DNA of 64,000 nucleotides from Robiginitalea sp. SC105 (lineage in GTDB: Bacteria; Bacteroidota; Bacteroidia; Flavobacteriales; Flavobacteriaceae). The translations under genes and the position numbers were made by a program. Below the pieces are notes generated by a model that had not been told where the DNA came from, searched no databases, and worked only from the letters and a program-made list of their open reading frames with translations. The DNA lies in assembly GCF_014243345.1 (NCBI RefSeq), contig NZ_JACLZF010000001.1, positions 372,001-436,000 on the forward strand. Direction: 5' to 3'. Shown piece after piece: positions 45,195-53,082 of this stretch (position 1 is its first letter; the number at the start of each line of letters is the position of its first letter).

Positions 45195-45202
45195 TAAATT
45201 TG
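45195..45202 (+). promoter_or_regulatory. -7-like box immediately before dinB
   Basis: TAAATTTG is an exact TAnnTTTG match ending only 3 nt before the dinB ATG. It implies a leaderless transcript, a downstream start codon, or a chance match. Confidence 0.35.
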
Positions 45203-45205
45203 GGT

Positions 45206-46306
45206 ATGGGAACTCCCGCCGGTTTGCGAAAAATCATCCACGTGGACATGGACGCGTTTTACGCGTCGGTGGAACAGCGGGACAACCCTGAACTGAAAGG
45301 AAAACCCATCGCCGTGGGGGGTGGTGCCAAAAGGGGCGTTGTGGCAGCGGCCAGCTATGAAGCGCGCCGGTTCGGGGTACGGTCGGCCATGAGCGGCGTA
45401 CAGGCCAGGCGCAATTGCCCGGAGTTGATCTTTGTCAGGCCGCGGTTTGAGCGCTATCGGGAAGTCTCCGGTCAAATCCGGTCCATCTTCCTGGAATACA
45501 CCGACCTGGTAGAACCCCTGTCCCTGGACGAGGCCTACCTGGACGTTACCGCAAACCGGAAGGGGCCGCCCTCTGCGACGCTGATCGCACGGGAAATCCG
45601 CGCGCGTATCCTGGAGGAAACGGGCCTTACCGCTTCCGCCGGTATCTCCGTCAACAAATTCATCGCCAAGGTAGCCAGCGATATGAACAAACCGAACGGA
45701 CAGAAAACCGTACCCCCGGAGGCCGTTTCTGATTTCCTGGAAGCCCTGGAAATACGAAAATTCCACGGGGTCGGCAAGGTGACTGCCGAAAAGATGAACG
45801 CCCTTGGGATCTTTACCGGGGCAGACCTCAAAAAGCGGAGTGAGGCATTCCTCACGGAGCACTTTGGTAAAGGGGGACACCATTACTACCAGGTGGTGCG
45901 CGGCATCCACGACAGCCCGGTGCAACCCAGCCGCATCCCCAAATCCGTCGGGGCCGAGCGGACGTTCAGTGAAAACCTCAGCAGCGAGGTTTTTATGATG
46001 GAAAAACTCTCCCAGATATCCGACGAACTGGAAAAGCGGCTGAAGCCCAGGGAAAGGGCGGGAAAAACGGTAACCCTGAAGATCAAGTACAGCGATTTCA
46101 GCCTGCAGACCCGCAGCCGTACCCTGCCGGATTTCGTGGATTCCGCGGCACGAATACTGGCAGTGGCCCGTGAGTTGCTCTACCAGCAGCCCCTGGAGAA
46201 TTCCGTCAGGTTGCTGGGTATCTCCCTCTCCAACCTCAACACGGGGAATGAAAAAACCGAACCTGTGGAAGATTCGGTTTCCGTACAGTTGCGGTTTGAG
46301 TTCTGA
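45206..46306 (+). CDS. dinB: DNA polymerase IV
   Basis: The 366-residue Y-family translesion polymerase starts MGTPAGLRKIIHVDMDAFYA with the catalytic DMD. It continues with GVVAAASYEARRFGVRSAMS and PLSLDEAYLDVT, which hold the other carboxylates. The helix-hairpin-helix and little-finger domains follow. The C-terminus VQLRFEF resembles a beta-clamp-binding motif. The next in-frame Met is within HVDMDAF, too late for function. It converges on pyk with a 13-nt gap, and a minus-strand terminator lies inside its 3' end. Confidence 0.93.
   Translation: MGTPAGLRKIIHVDMDAFYASVEQRDNPELKGKPIAVGGGAKRGVVAAASYEARRFGVRSAMSGVQARRNCPELIFVRPRFERYREVSGQIRSIFLEYTDLVEPLSLDEAYLDVTANRKGPPSATLIAREIRARILEETGLTASAGISVNKFIAKVASDMNKPNGQKTVPPEAVSDFLEALEIRKFHGVGKVTAEKMNALGIFTGADLKKRSEAFLTEHFGKGGHHYYQVVRGIHDSPVQPSRIPKSVGAERTFSENLSSEVFMMEKLSQISDELEKRLKPRERAGKTVTLKIKYSDFSLQTRSRTLPDFVDSAARILAVARELLYQQPLENSVRLLGISLSNLNTGNEKTEPVEDSVSVQLRFEF
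46251..46280 (-). terminator. pyk terminator embedded in the dinB coding region
   Basis: An 8-bp stem (46254-46261 with 46273-46280, 11-nt loop) is followed on the minus strand by more T residues, giving TTCGGTTTTTTC. It lies 40-66 nt beyond the pyk stop. Confidence 0.65.
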
Positions 46307-46319
46307 ACCCCGGCGGGAA

Positions 46320-47762
46320 TCAGAAATTACAGCTGTCTATTTCAGTGACCCGCAGGGTGTTGACCATCCCCTTATCCTTGATGGGCATGGCCGCCAGGCT
46401 GATCAGCATATCGCCGGCCTCCAGGAATCCCTTCTGGCAGGCGATCTTGTTCACGTCCTCGATGGTCTCATCCGTGGACACGAACCGGTCGTAATAGAAT
46501 GCCTTGACCCCCCAGAGCAGGTTCAGCTGCGACAGGATCCTTTTGTTGGAGGTAAACACCAGGATATGTGCCGCTGGCCGCCAGGCAGATATCTGGAAGG
46601 CGGTATATCCGCTGTTGGTCAGGGTGGAAATGGCCTTTGCCTTGATCTCGTTTGCCATCAGTGCCGCATGGTAACAAACACTTTTGGTAATGTATCGTTT
46701 GGTGCGCACGTGGGGCGGGTCGTGGGGTACCTTGATCAGTTCTGACCCCTCGACGCTTTTCAGGATGCTGGTCATCCGTTCGATGACCTGAACCGGATAA
46801 TTCCCCACAGAGGTCTCCCCGGAAAGCATCACGGCATCGGCCCCGTCCATCACCGAATTGGCGACATCGTTCACTTCGGCCCGGGTGGGGGTGAGGCTGG
46901 TGATCATCGTCTCCATCATCTGGGTGGCAATGATTACGGGGATCCGCGCTTTTTTGGCGCGGAGCACGAGTTTTTTCTGGATCAGGGGTACTTCCTGGGC
47001 AGGGACTTCCACCCCCAGGTCACCCCGGGCCACCATCAGGCCGTCGCAATAGGCGACGATCTTGTCGATATTCTCCACGGCCTCGGGCTTTTCGATTTTG
47101 GCGATGATCGGGATCTTGTGGTCCGTGTGCTTGGCGATCAGCTCCTGCAGGTCCATGAGGTCCTGGCTGTGGCGCACAAAAGACAGGGCAAGCCAGTCCA
47201 CCTCTTGCGAGATGGCGAATTCTGCATCCTTGATATCCTTCTTGGTCAGTGCAGGCAGGGAGATGTTGGTGTTCGGGAGGTTGACCCCCTTCTTGGATTT
47301 GAGCGGACCGCCCTGTATGACCCTGGCCTTTACACTGTCTTCCCCGTTGGTCTCCAGGATTTCGAAGATCAGCTTGCCGTCGTCCAGCAGGATGCGTTCC
47401 CCGGGTTTCACGTCCCTCGGGAAATTCTCATAGTTCATGTACACGGCCTCCGCTGTCCCCTCAAAGGGTTTGCCCGTTTTGAAGAACAGTTCGTCCCCGG
47501 GTGCCACAACGACCTCGCCGGACATTACCCCCACCCGGAGTTTGGGCCCCTGCAGATCCGCCAGGATAGCCGTATAGGTGCCCAGTTCCTCACTCAACTC
47601 CCGGATCATTCGGATCCGGTTGGCGACGTCCTCGTAATTGGCATGGGAGAAATTGATCCGGAAAACGTCCACCCCGGCTTCCACCATTTTGCGCAATACT
47701 TCCTTGTCGCTGGTGGCCGGGCCGAGTGTGGCCACAATTTTGGTCTTTTTATGGCTTGGCAT
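46320..47762 (-). CDS. pyk: Pyruvate kinase
   Basis: The 480-residue protein starts MPSHKKTKIVATLGPATSDK. It has the substrate/metal-binding RINFSHAN near 33-40, GDLGVEVPAQEVPLIQKKLV, and the signature IPIIAKIEKPEAVEN with the catalytic lysine. It transfers phosphate from PEP to ADP in glycolysis. The length fits a bacterial enzyme without a C-terminal extra domain. It is the last gene of the acpP-fabF-rnc-IPExxxVDY-pyk run, 7 nt after the preceding stop. Confidence 0.96.
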   Translation of the reverse strand: MPSHKKTKIVATLGPATSDKEVLRKMVEAGVDVFRINFSHANYEDVANRIRMIRELSEELGTYTAILADLQGPKLRVGVMSGEVVVAPGDELFFKTGKPFEGTAEAVYMNYENFPRDVKPGERILLDDGKLIFEILETNGEDSVKARVIQGGPLKSKKGVNLPNTNISLPALTKKDIKDAEFAISQEVDWLALSFVRHSQDLMDLQELIAKHTDHKIPIIAKIEKPEAVENIDKIVAYCDGLMVARGDLGVEVPAQEVPLIQKKLVLRAKKARIPVIIATQMMETMITSLTPTRAEVNDVANSVMDGADAVMLSGETSVGNYPVQVIERMTSILKSVEGSELIKVPHDPPHVRTKRYITKSVCYHAALMANEIKAKAISTLTNSGYTAFQISAWRPAAHILVFTSNKRILSQLNLLWGVKAFYYDRFVSTDETIEDVNKIACQKGFLEAGDMLISLAAMPIKDKGMVNTLRVTEIDSCNF

Positions 47763-47769
47763 GTCGGTT

Positions 47770-48237
47770 CTAAAAAATTAAATTTTGTTTGGATTTCAGT
47801 TTGGAGGCCTCCAGTCGGTAGGCCGTAATAATCTTTGATATGGACAGCAGACTGGATACCAGGTTTTGTTCGGCATCCTCCCCTTCCAGTTTCAGGAAGA
47901 AATCAACTTCCTTTTTTTCCGGGATCAGGAAATGCTTCCTGTGGCTGGGTTCATCAGGAAAAAGCCCTGCGGCGGTGCCGCTGCCGGTACTTATCCCCGA
48001 ATTGCGGGCAAGGGTCCACTCCCGTTGGTTTGCCTCGTCCTTATATTGAAACAGGGGGAAATAAACCTGCTGATCGAGTTCCAGATCGTCCGGAAGGCGT
48101 CGCAATTTAATCCCGCATGCCTGGTTCAGGGCATAGGCCAGTGCATAGTCTTCCAGCTGGCTGTGGATTGCGAATAGCCCGAATGAGGTGTCCTCCAAAA
48201 GGTCTTCCCAAATATTCAGCAATGCGCCCATTCCCAT
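47770..48237 (-). CDS. IPExxxVDY family protein
   Basis: The 155-residue protein contains the family motif as LIPEKKEVDFFLKLEGE near 108-124 (here with VDF rather than VDY). Earlier segments include DYALAYALNQACGIKLRRLP. The family is restricted to Bacteroidota and sits between rnc and pyk. Its function is unknown. Two closely spaced ATGs (48237 and 48231) are possible starts. The frame runs further upstream into rnc, but that part is not homologous. A TATATTTA box lies just before the start, so it may have its own promoter. Confidence 0.85.
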   Translation of the reverse strand: MGMGALLNIWEDLLEDTSFGLFAIHSQLEDYALAYALNQACGIKLRRLPDDLELDQQVYFPLFQYKDEANQREWTLARNSGISTGSGTAAGLFPDEPSHRKHFLIPEKKEVDFFLKLEGEDAEQNLVSSLLSISKIITAYRLEASKLKSKQNLIF

Positions 48238-48340
48238 TTTTGACGAATCGTAAATATAACGGTTCTGCCCGAATCCACCTAGTTCTGCAGGCCTAAACCT
48301 CTCCCGGCCGCCCTCGTATCCCCGTCTGCGCCAGAGGCTC

Positions 48341-49078
48341 TTACTCGTTCTCAATCTTGTTCTGAAGTGCAAAAAAAGCGCGACGGGAGGCCTTTTCCTC
48401 GGCTTTCTTTTTGGAGGTGGCCCGGGCCTTGGCCAGGACGCGCCCGTCGATGTTCAGCTTGACCGCAAAATGCTTGACAGGATCATTGCCGGTGTCCTCA
48501 TAGACGTCGTAGTTGAACTCCTTCTTCTGCTTCTGGCACCATTCGATCACCAGGCTCTTATAGCTGATCACCTGCCCTTCCAGTTGTTCGATGTCCACAT
48601 AGGGTTCGATGACCCGGCTCCCGATGAACTTTTCGCAATACTTGTAGCCGCGGTCCAGGTAGATAGCCCCGATAAGGGCCTCAAACACGTTGCCGTGGAT
48701 ATTCTCCCCGAAATGCGATTTGGGGATCCGGCTTTCCACAAACTTGAGCAGGTTCAGGTCCTTGCCCAGTTCGTTCAGGTGCTTCCTGCTCACGATCTTT
48801 GAACGCATCTTGGTCAGGTATCCTTCGTCCCCCGCGGGCACTTCGTTGTACAGGTGTTTGGAAATGATGGTGCCGAGCATGGAATCCCCGAGGAACTCGA
48901 GGCGTTCGTAATTCATCGGGTTCCCTTTATTGTCCTTTTTATTGGCCGATCGATGCAGGAAGGCGCGCTTGTAGATTTCCAGGTTCTTGGGTTTGAACCC
49001 GAGGATTGCCGAGATGCCCAAAAAAAAATCCCCATCCTCCTTAGGATGGGAATTGAATATATTTCCGGGAAATGTCAT
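48341..49078 (-). CDS. rnc: Ribonuclease III
   Basis: The 245-residue protein has the RNase III signature NYERLEFLGDSMLG (near 55-68), the second metal site in HGNVFEALIGAIYLD, and a C-terminal dsRNA-binding domain ending with KARATSKKKAEEKASRRAFF. It processes rRNA precursors and other double-stranded RNA. It lies 7 nt after fabF in the same operon, a Bacteroidota-wide arrangement. Confidence 0.95.
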   Translation of the reverse strand: MTFPGNIFNSHPKEDGDFFLGISAILGFKPKNLEIYKRAFLHRSANKKDNKGNPMNYERLEFLGDSMLGTIISKHLYNEVPAGDEGYLTKMRSKIVSRKHLNELGKDLNLLKFVESRIPKSHFGENIHGNVFEALIGAIYLDRGYKYCEKFIGSRVIEPYVDIEQLEGQVISYKSLVIEWCQKQKKEFNYDVYEDTGNDPVKHFAVKLNIDGRVLAKARATSKKKAEEKASRRAFFALQNKIENE

Positions 49079-49085
49079 ACGGGGT

Positions 49086-50336
49086 TCAGCTTAGCTTTTT
49101 AAACAATACGCAGGCGTTGTGCCCTCCGAAACCGAAGGTGTTGCTCATCGCCACCCGCACATCCCGTTTTTGTGCTTTGTTGAGTGTCAGATTGAGTTTC
49201 GGGTCGATATTTTCATCGACCACGGAATGGTTGATGGTAGGGGGAACGATCCCGTGTTCCATGGCCAGTATGGAGGCGATGGCCTCGATGGCCCCCGCTG
49301 CGCCCAGCAGGTGCCCCGTCATGGACTTGGTGGAATTGATGTTGATTTCCGGGGCGTGCTTCCCGAAAACCTGTGAGATCGCCTTGAGTTCCGCCACATC
49401 CCCCAGGGGTGTAGACGTCCCGTGGGTGTTGATGGCGTCCACTTCTTCAGGAGCCACCCCGGCATCCCGCAGGCAGTTCTCCATAACCCGAACCACCCCG
49501 ATTCCATCCGGGTGGGGGGCCGTCATATGGTAAGCGTCGCTGCTGAGGCCGCCCCCGGCCACCTCGGCGTAGATCTTGGCGCCCCGGGCCTTGGCGTGTT
49601 CGTACTCCTCCAGGATCAGCGACCCGGCACCCTCGCCCAGTACGAAGCCGTCCCGGGTGGCGTCAAAAGGACGCGAAGCGGTTGCAGGGCTGTCGTTCCG
49701 GGTAGACAGGGCATGCATGGCGTTGAACCCGCCCATGCCCGCAATGGTAACCGCGGCCTCGCTCCCCCCCGTGACCACCACGTCGCAGTGGCCGAGGCGG
49801 ATATAATTCAGCGCATCGATCATCGCATTGGCCGAGCTGGCGCAGGCGGAAACGGTGGTGTAGTTCGGCCCCATAAAGCCGTGTTTGATGGAAATGTTCC
49901 CCGGGGCAATATCCGCAATCATCTTGGGGATAAAGAAAGGGTTGAACCGGGGGGTGCCGTCACCCGCCGCAAAATTCAGCACCTCGGTCTGGAAGGTCTC
50001 CAGGCCACCGATCCCGGCGCCCCAGATCACGCCCACCCGGAACTTGTCTACCGTATCGAGGTCCAGGCCGGAATCGGCAATCGCCTCGTCCGAGGATACC
50101 AGGGCATATTGTGCAAACGGGTCCAGCTTCCGGACCTCTTTCCTGTCGAAAAACTCCATGGGGTCATACCCCTTGAGCTCACAGGCAAATTTGGTTTTGA
50201 ATTTTTCAGTATCGAAATAGGTGATGGGAGCACATCCGCTTTTGCCACTTCTGAGGCCTTCCCAATATGCGTCCTTGGTGTTGCCAATGGGGGTAAGGGC
50301 TCCCAGACCGGTAACTACTACTCGTTTTAATTGCAT
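49086..50336 (-). CDS. fabF: Beta-ketoacyl-ACP synthase II
   Basis: The 416-residue thiolase-fold enzyme starts MQLKRVVVTGLGALTPIGNT. Its catalytic Cys165 is in TVSACASSAN, with histidines in NTHGTSTPLGD and SMTGHLLGAAG. It condenses malonyl-ACP with acyl-ACP in fatty-acid elongation, with the ACP encoded just upstream. A terminator-like hairpin separates acpP from fabF. The in-frame upstream Met is not needed. Confidence 0.96.
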   Translation of the reverse strand: MQLKRVVVTGLGALTPIGNTKDAYWEGLRSGKSGCAPITYFDTEKFKTKFACELKGYDPMEFFDRKEVRKLDPFAQYALVSSDEAIADSGLDLDTVDKFRVGVIWGAGIGGLETFQTEVLNFAAGDGTPRFNPFFIPKMIADIAPGNISIKHGFMGPNYTTVSACASSANAMIDALNYIRLGHCDVVVTGGSEAAVTIAGMGGFNAMHALSTRNDSPATASRPFDATRDGFVLGEGAGSLILEEYEHAKARGAKIYAEVAGGGLSSDAYHMTAPHPDGIGVVRVMENCLRDAGVAPEEVDAINTHGTSTPLGDVAELKAISQVFGKHAPEININSTKSMTGHLLGAAGAIEAIASILAMEHGIVPPTINHSVVDENIDPKLNLTLNKAQKRDVRVAMSNTFGFGGHNACVLFKKLS

Positions 50337-50378
50337 GTAAGGAAACTGTTTGTCTGCTGTGTAACCCAAGCGTAAATT

Positions 50379-50420
50379 AAAAAAAATTATCCATGCAGCC
50401 CGATTACCACATGGATAATT
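50379..50420 (-). terminator. Terminator or attenuator between acpP and fabF
   Basis: AATTATCCATG (50385-50395) pairs with CATGGATAATT (50410-50420), an 11-bp stem with 14-nt loop. It is followed on the minus strand by eight T residues (50386-50379). It would let acpP be made in excess of the downstream enzymes. Confidence 0.8.
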
Positions 50421-50448
50421 TCAATTCGATTGAATGAATATCATGTAC

Positions 50449-50682
50449 TTACTTGGCCTCCTCTATATAGCTAATAGCCTGGCCTACAGTAGCAATATTT
50501 TCTGCTTGATCGTCAGGGATCTGGATATCAAATTCCTTTTCAAATTCCATTATCAACTCTACCGTATCCAAGGAATCCGCCCCCAGGTCGTTGGTAAAGC
50601 TCGCTTCAGCAACCACCTCATTTTCGTCAACACCCAGCTTATCAACAATGATAGCTTTTACTCTTGATGCAATGTCTGACAT
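50449..50682 (-). CDS. acpP: Acyl carrier protein
   Basis: The 77-residue acidic four-helix protein starts [20 protein letters not shown]. Ser37 in [10 protein letters not shown] is the 4'-phosphopantetheine attachment site. It carries growing acyl chains for FabF and the other fatty-acid synthesis enzymes. The frame is open upstream, but the AT-rich leader and a TATTTTTG box show that the start is at 50682. Confidence 0.97.
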   Translation of the reverse strand: MSDIASRVKAIIVDKLGVDENEVVAEASFTNDLGADSLDTVELIMEFEKEFDIQIPDDQAENIATVGQAISYIEEAK

Positions 50683-50711
50683 ATTGTTTGGTTTTAAATT
50701 TAAATTGATGG

Positions 50712-50719
50712 CAAAAATA
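50712..50719 (-). promoter_or_regulatory. -7 promoter box for acpP
   Basis: The minus strand reads TATTTTTG, an exact TAnnTTTG match, 29 nt before the acpP start in an AT-rich leader. The -33 element is unclear. Confidence 0.55.
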
Positions 50720-50792
50720 TAAAACTTTGGATTAATTACCTTAAATCCCGATAAAATGTACTCCAAAATACCGATATATCCAACAGCCATTG

Positions 50793-50800
50793 TACTTTTA
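50793..50800 (+). promoter_or_regulatory. -7-like box for purN
   Basis: TACTTTTA matches TAnnTTTG with one change, 34 nt before the purN ATG. The same TGTACTTTTAT sequence occurs before the nitronate monooxygenase gene. Confidence 0.4.
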
Positions 50801-50834
50801 TTCCAAACTCCGGCCCCCGGACACAACAGCCAAA

Positions 50835-51413
50835 ATGCCTAAAAATATTCTTTTATTTGCCTCAGGATCAGGCTCAAACGTTGAGAACATTGCGAATTAC
50901 TTTCAGGACGACTCCCGGGTGGTCATACGGGCCGTATTCGGCAACAACCTGAGTGCCGGGGTGGTGGAACGCTGCAAGCGCCTCGGCATCCCTTTCTACG
51001 GTTTCAACCGGGCAGCCTTATCGGATACAACCGGCATGGCAGGCGTCCTGAGGTCTTTTGAACCGGACCTGGTGGTACTGGCCGGTTTCCTGTGGAAGGT
51101 TCCCGCAGAGATAGTCCGGGCCTTCGAGGGCCGGATGATCAACATCCACCCTGCCCTGCTCCCCTCCCACGGAGGGAAGGGGATGTACGGCATGCGCGTC
51201 CATGAGGCCGTGGTCCGGGACGGGGATGCGCGCACCGGGATTACCATACACTATGTAAACGAGGCCTACGACGACGGGGCAGTCATCCTTCAGGAATCCG
51301 TCGTGGTGGCAAAAGGGGATACCCCGGAAACCGTAGCCGGGAAGGTCCACGCCCTGGAATACGAGTTTTTCCCCAGGGCCATCGAATCCCTGTTATTCCC
51401 CGCCAATGGCTGA
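50835..51413 (+). CDS. purN: Phosphoribosylglycinamide formyltransferase
   Basis: The 192-residue enzyme starts [20 protein letters not shown]. It has the catalytic [18 protein letters not shown] (Asn, His) and the Asp in [10 protein letters not shown], as in 10-formyl-THF-dependent PurN (GART). It formylates GAR in purine synthesis. purF lies 1.7 kb further on the same strand, with RNase H and a PfkB kinase between, so this may be a loose purine cluster. It is divergent from acpP and overlaps the RNase H gene by 8 bp. Confidence 0.94.
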   Translation: MPKNILLFASGSGSNVENIANYFQDDSRVVIRAVFGNNLSAGVVERCKRLGIPFYGFNRAALSDTTGMAGVLRSFEPDLVVLAGFLWKVPAEIVRAFEGRMINIHPALLPSHGGKGMYGMRVHEAVVRDGDARTGITIHYVNEAYDDGAVILQESVVVAKGDTPETVAGKVHALEYEFFPRAIESLLFPANG

Positions 51414-52041
51414 AAAGAATAAATTCTATGTAGTCTGGAAGGGAAAGAAACCCGGGGTCTATACCAGCTGGGATGCCTGCAAAAAGCAGATAACCGGTGT
51501 CAAGGGCGCCCAGTATATGGGCTTCCCCTCCCGGGGCCAGGCGGAAATGGCCTACCGGTCCGGCTACCGGGAAGCAGTGGCGCAAAAGAAAAAGTCCAAA
51601 TCGGTACCCGCCTCCCAGCTGGCGAGGCTGGGCAAACCGAACCCGAACTCCATTTCGGTGGACGCCGCCTCGAGCGGCAACCCGGGCAGGATGGAATACC
51701 AGGGGGTGGACACCCGGACGAAAAAACGCCTGTTCCACAAAGGCCCCTTTGAGCAGGGCACCAACAACATCGGGGAATTCCTCGCCATTGTCCATGCGCT
51801 GGCCTACCTTAAGAAGGCCGGTGTGGACTGCGTCATTTATTCCGATTCCCGTACGGCCATGAGCTGGGTGCGCAAGAAACACTGCAACACCAAACTGGAG
51901 GAAACCGAAGCCAACCGGGAACTCTTCGACCTGGTGCGCCGGGCAGTGCGCTGGCTGGAGACGAATTCCTATAAGACCCCCATCGTAAAATGGGAAACCC
52001 GGGCTTGGGGCGAAATCCCCGCGGACTTCGGGCGCAAGTAG
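51406..52041 (+). CDS. rnhA: Ribonuclease H with viroplasmin N-terminal domain
   Basis: The 211-residue protein has an N-terminal caulimovirus viroplasmin / RNase H1 hybrid-binding domain (KFYVVWKGKKPGVYTSWDAC, and GFPSRGQAEMAY). The catalytic RNase H domain has the acidic residues in SVDAASSGNPG, NNIGEFLAIVHA, IYSDSRTAMSW and WGEIPADFGRK. It cleaves the RNA strand of RNA-DNA hybrids. The viroplasmin-RNase H form is common in Bacteroidota. It is translationally coupled to purN. Confidence 0.9.
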   Translation: MAEKNKFYVVWKGKKPGVYTSWDACKKQITGVKGAQYMGFPSRGQAEMAYRSGYREAVAQKKKSKSVPASQLARLGKPNPNSISVDAASSGNPGRMEYQGVDTRTKKRLFHKGPFEQGTNNIGEFLAIVHALAYLKKAGVDCVIYSDSRTAMSWVRKKHCNTKLEETEANRELFDLVRRAVRWLETNSYKTPIVKWETRAWGEIPADFGRK

Positions 52042-52087
52042 CGTAAGTTTCCCGCCCGAAGCCCGACTGTATCGCCATGCAAAAGCG

Positions 52088-52095
52088 TATATTTG
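52088..52095 (+). promoter_or_regulatory. -7 promoter box for the PfkB kinase
   Basis: TATATTTG is an exact TAnnTTTG match, 24 nt before the kinase ATG. No clear -33 element is seen. Confidence 0.5.
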
Positions 52096-52119
52096 CACCA
52101 CAATCGGGAAAAAGGCCCT

Positions 52120-53046
52120 ATGGGGAAATTATTGATAGTGGGAACCGTGGCATTTGATGCCATCGAAACCCCCTTCGGAAAGACAGACAAGATACTCGGC
52201 GGCGCCGCCACCTTCATCGCCCTGGCTGCGTCGCATTACAGAACGGATTCCGCCATCGTTTCGGTGGTCGGGGACGATTTCCCGAAAAAATACCTGGAGG
52301 GCTTCCGCCAACGGGGGATTGACACCTCCGGCATCGAGGTGGTCCCCGGGGGGAAAACCTTTTTCTGGAAGGGACGCTACCACAACGACCTCAACATGCG
52401 GGATACGCTGGCTACCGAACTGAATGTCCTGGCCGACTTCAAGCCGGTAGTGCCCGGTGCGCACCGGAGTGCGGATATCCTGATGCTCGGGAACCTCCAC
52501 CCCGATATACAGCTCAGCGTCATCGACCAGATGGAAGACCGCCCGAAACTTACGGTGCTCGACACCATGAATTACTGGATGGACCACACCCCGGATGAAC
52601 TGGCCCGGGTAATCGGGAAGGTGGATGTGATCACCATCAACGACGAAGAGGCGCGGCAGCTGAGCGGGGAATATTCCCTGGTCCGCGCCGCAAAGGCCAT
52701 CCATCAGATGGGGCCCAGGTATGTGGTCATCAAAAAAGGCGAAAACGGGGCACTGCTCTTCCACGACGGACAGATCTTCTTTGCCCCTGCCCTGCCGCTG
52801 GAAGAAATATTCGACCCTACAGGGGCCGGGGACACGTTTGCCGGCGGGTTTACCGGATACCTCGCCCAGACAAAAAACATCTCCTTCAACAATCTGCGCA
52901 ATGCGGTGATCCACGGTTCCAACCTGGCGTCGTTCTGCGTGGAGCGTTTTGGGACGGAGCGCCTGACCCATTTAAACAGGCAGGAAATCGATGAGCGACT
53001 CGACCGGTTCCGGGAACTGACGCAATTCGATATAGAAGTAAAATAA
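52120..53046 (+). CDS. PfkB-family sugar/nucleoside kinase
   Basis: The 308-residue ribokinase-like protein starts MGKLLIVGTVAFDAIETPFG and has GGAATFIALAASHY. The C-terminal active site is DPTGAGDTFAGGFTGYLAQ with the catalytic Asp. The substrate cannot be read from sequence. Its closest feel is the adenosine/ribokinase group, and position just before purF is compatible with a nucleoside or ribose role. It ends at a terminator, so it is probably separate from purF. Confidence 0.85.
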   Translation: MGKLLIVGTVAFDAIETPFGKTDKILGGAATFIALAASHYRTDSAIVSVVGDDFPKKYLEGFRQRGIDTSGIEVVPGGKTFFWKGRYHNDLNMRDTLATELNVLADFKPVVPGAHRSADILMLGNLHPDIQLSVIDQMEDRPKLTVLDTMNYWMDHTPDELARVIGKVDVITINDEEARQLSGEYSLVRAAKAIHQMGPRYVVIKKGENGALLFHDGQIFFAPALPLEEIFDPTGAGDTFAGGFTGYLAQTKNISFNNLRNAVIHGSNLASFCVERFGTERLTHLNRQEIDERLDRFRELTQFDIEVK

Positions 53047-53067
53047 GCCCGGTATGCGGGCTTTTAT
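53045..53067 (+). terminator. Rho-independent terminator after the PfkB kinase
   Basis: AAGCCCG (53045-53051) pairs with CGGGCTT (53057-53063) over a 5-nt loop and is followed by TTATT. It begins within the kinase stop codon and ends at the purF promoter box. Confidence 0.7.
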
Positions 53068-53075
53068 TAATTTTG
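53068..53075 (+). promoter_or_regulatory. -7 promoter box for purF
   Basis: TAATTTTG is an exact TAnnTTTG match only 7 nt before the purF ATG, so the mRNA leader would be a few bases at most. Confidence 0.5.
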
Positions 53076-53082
53076 CGATCCT

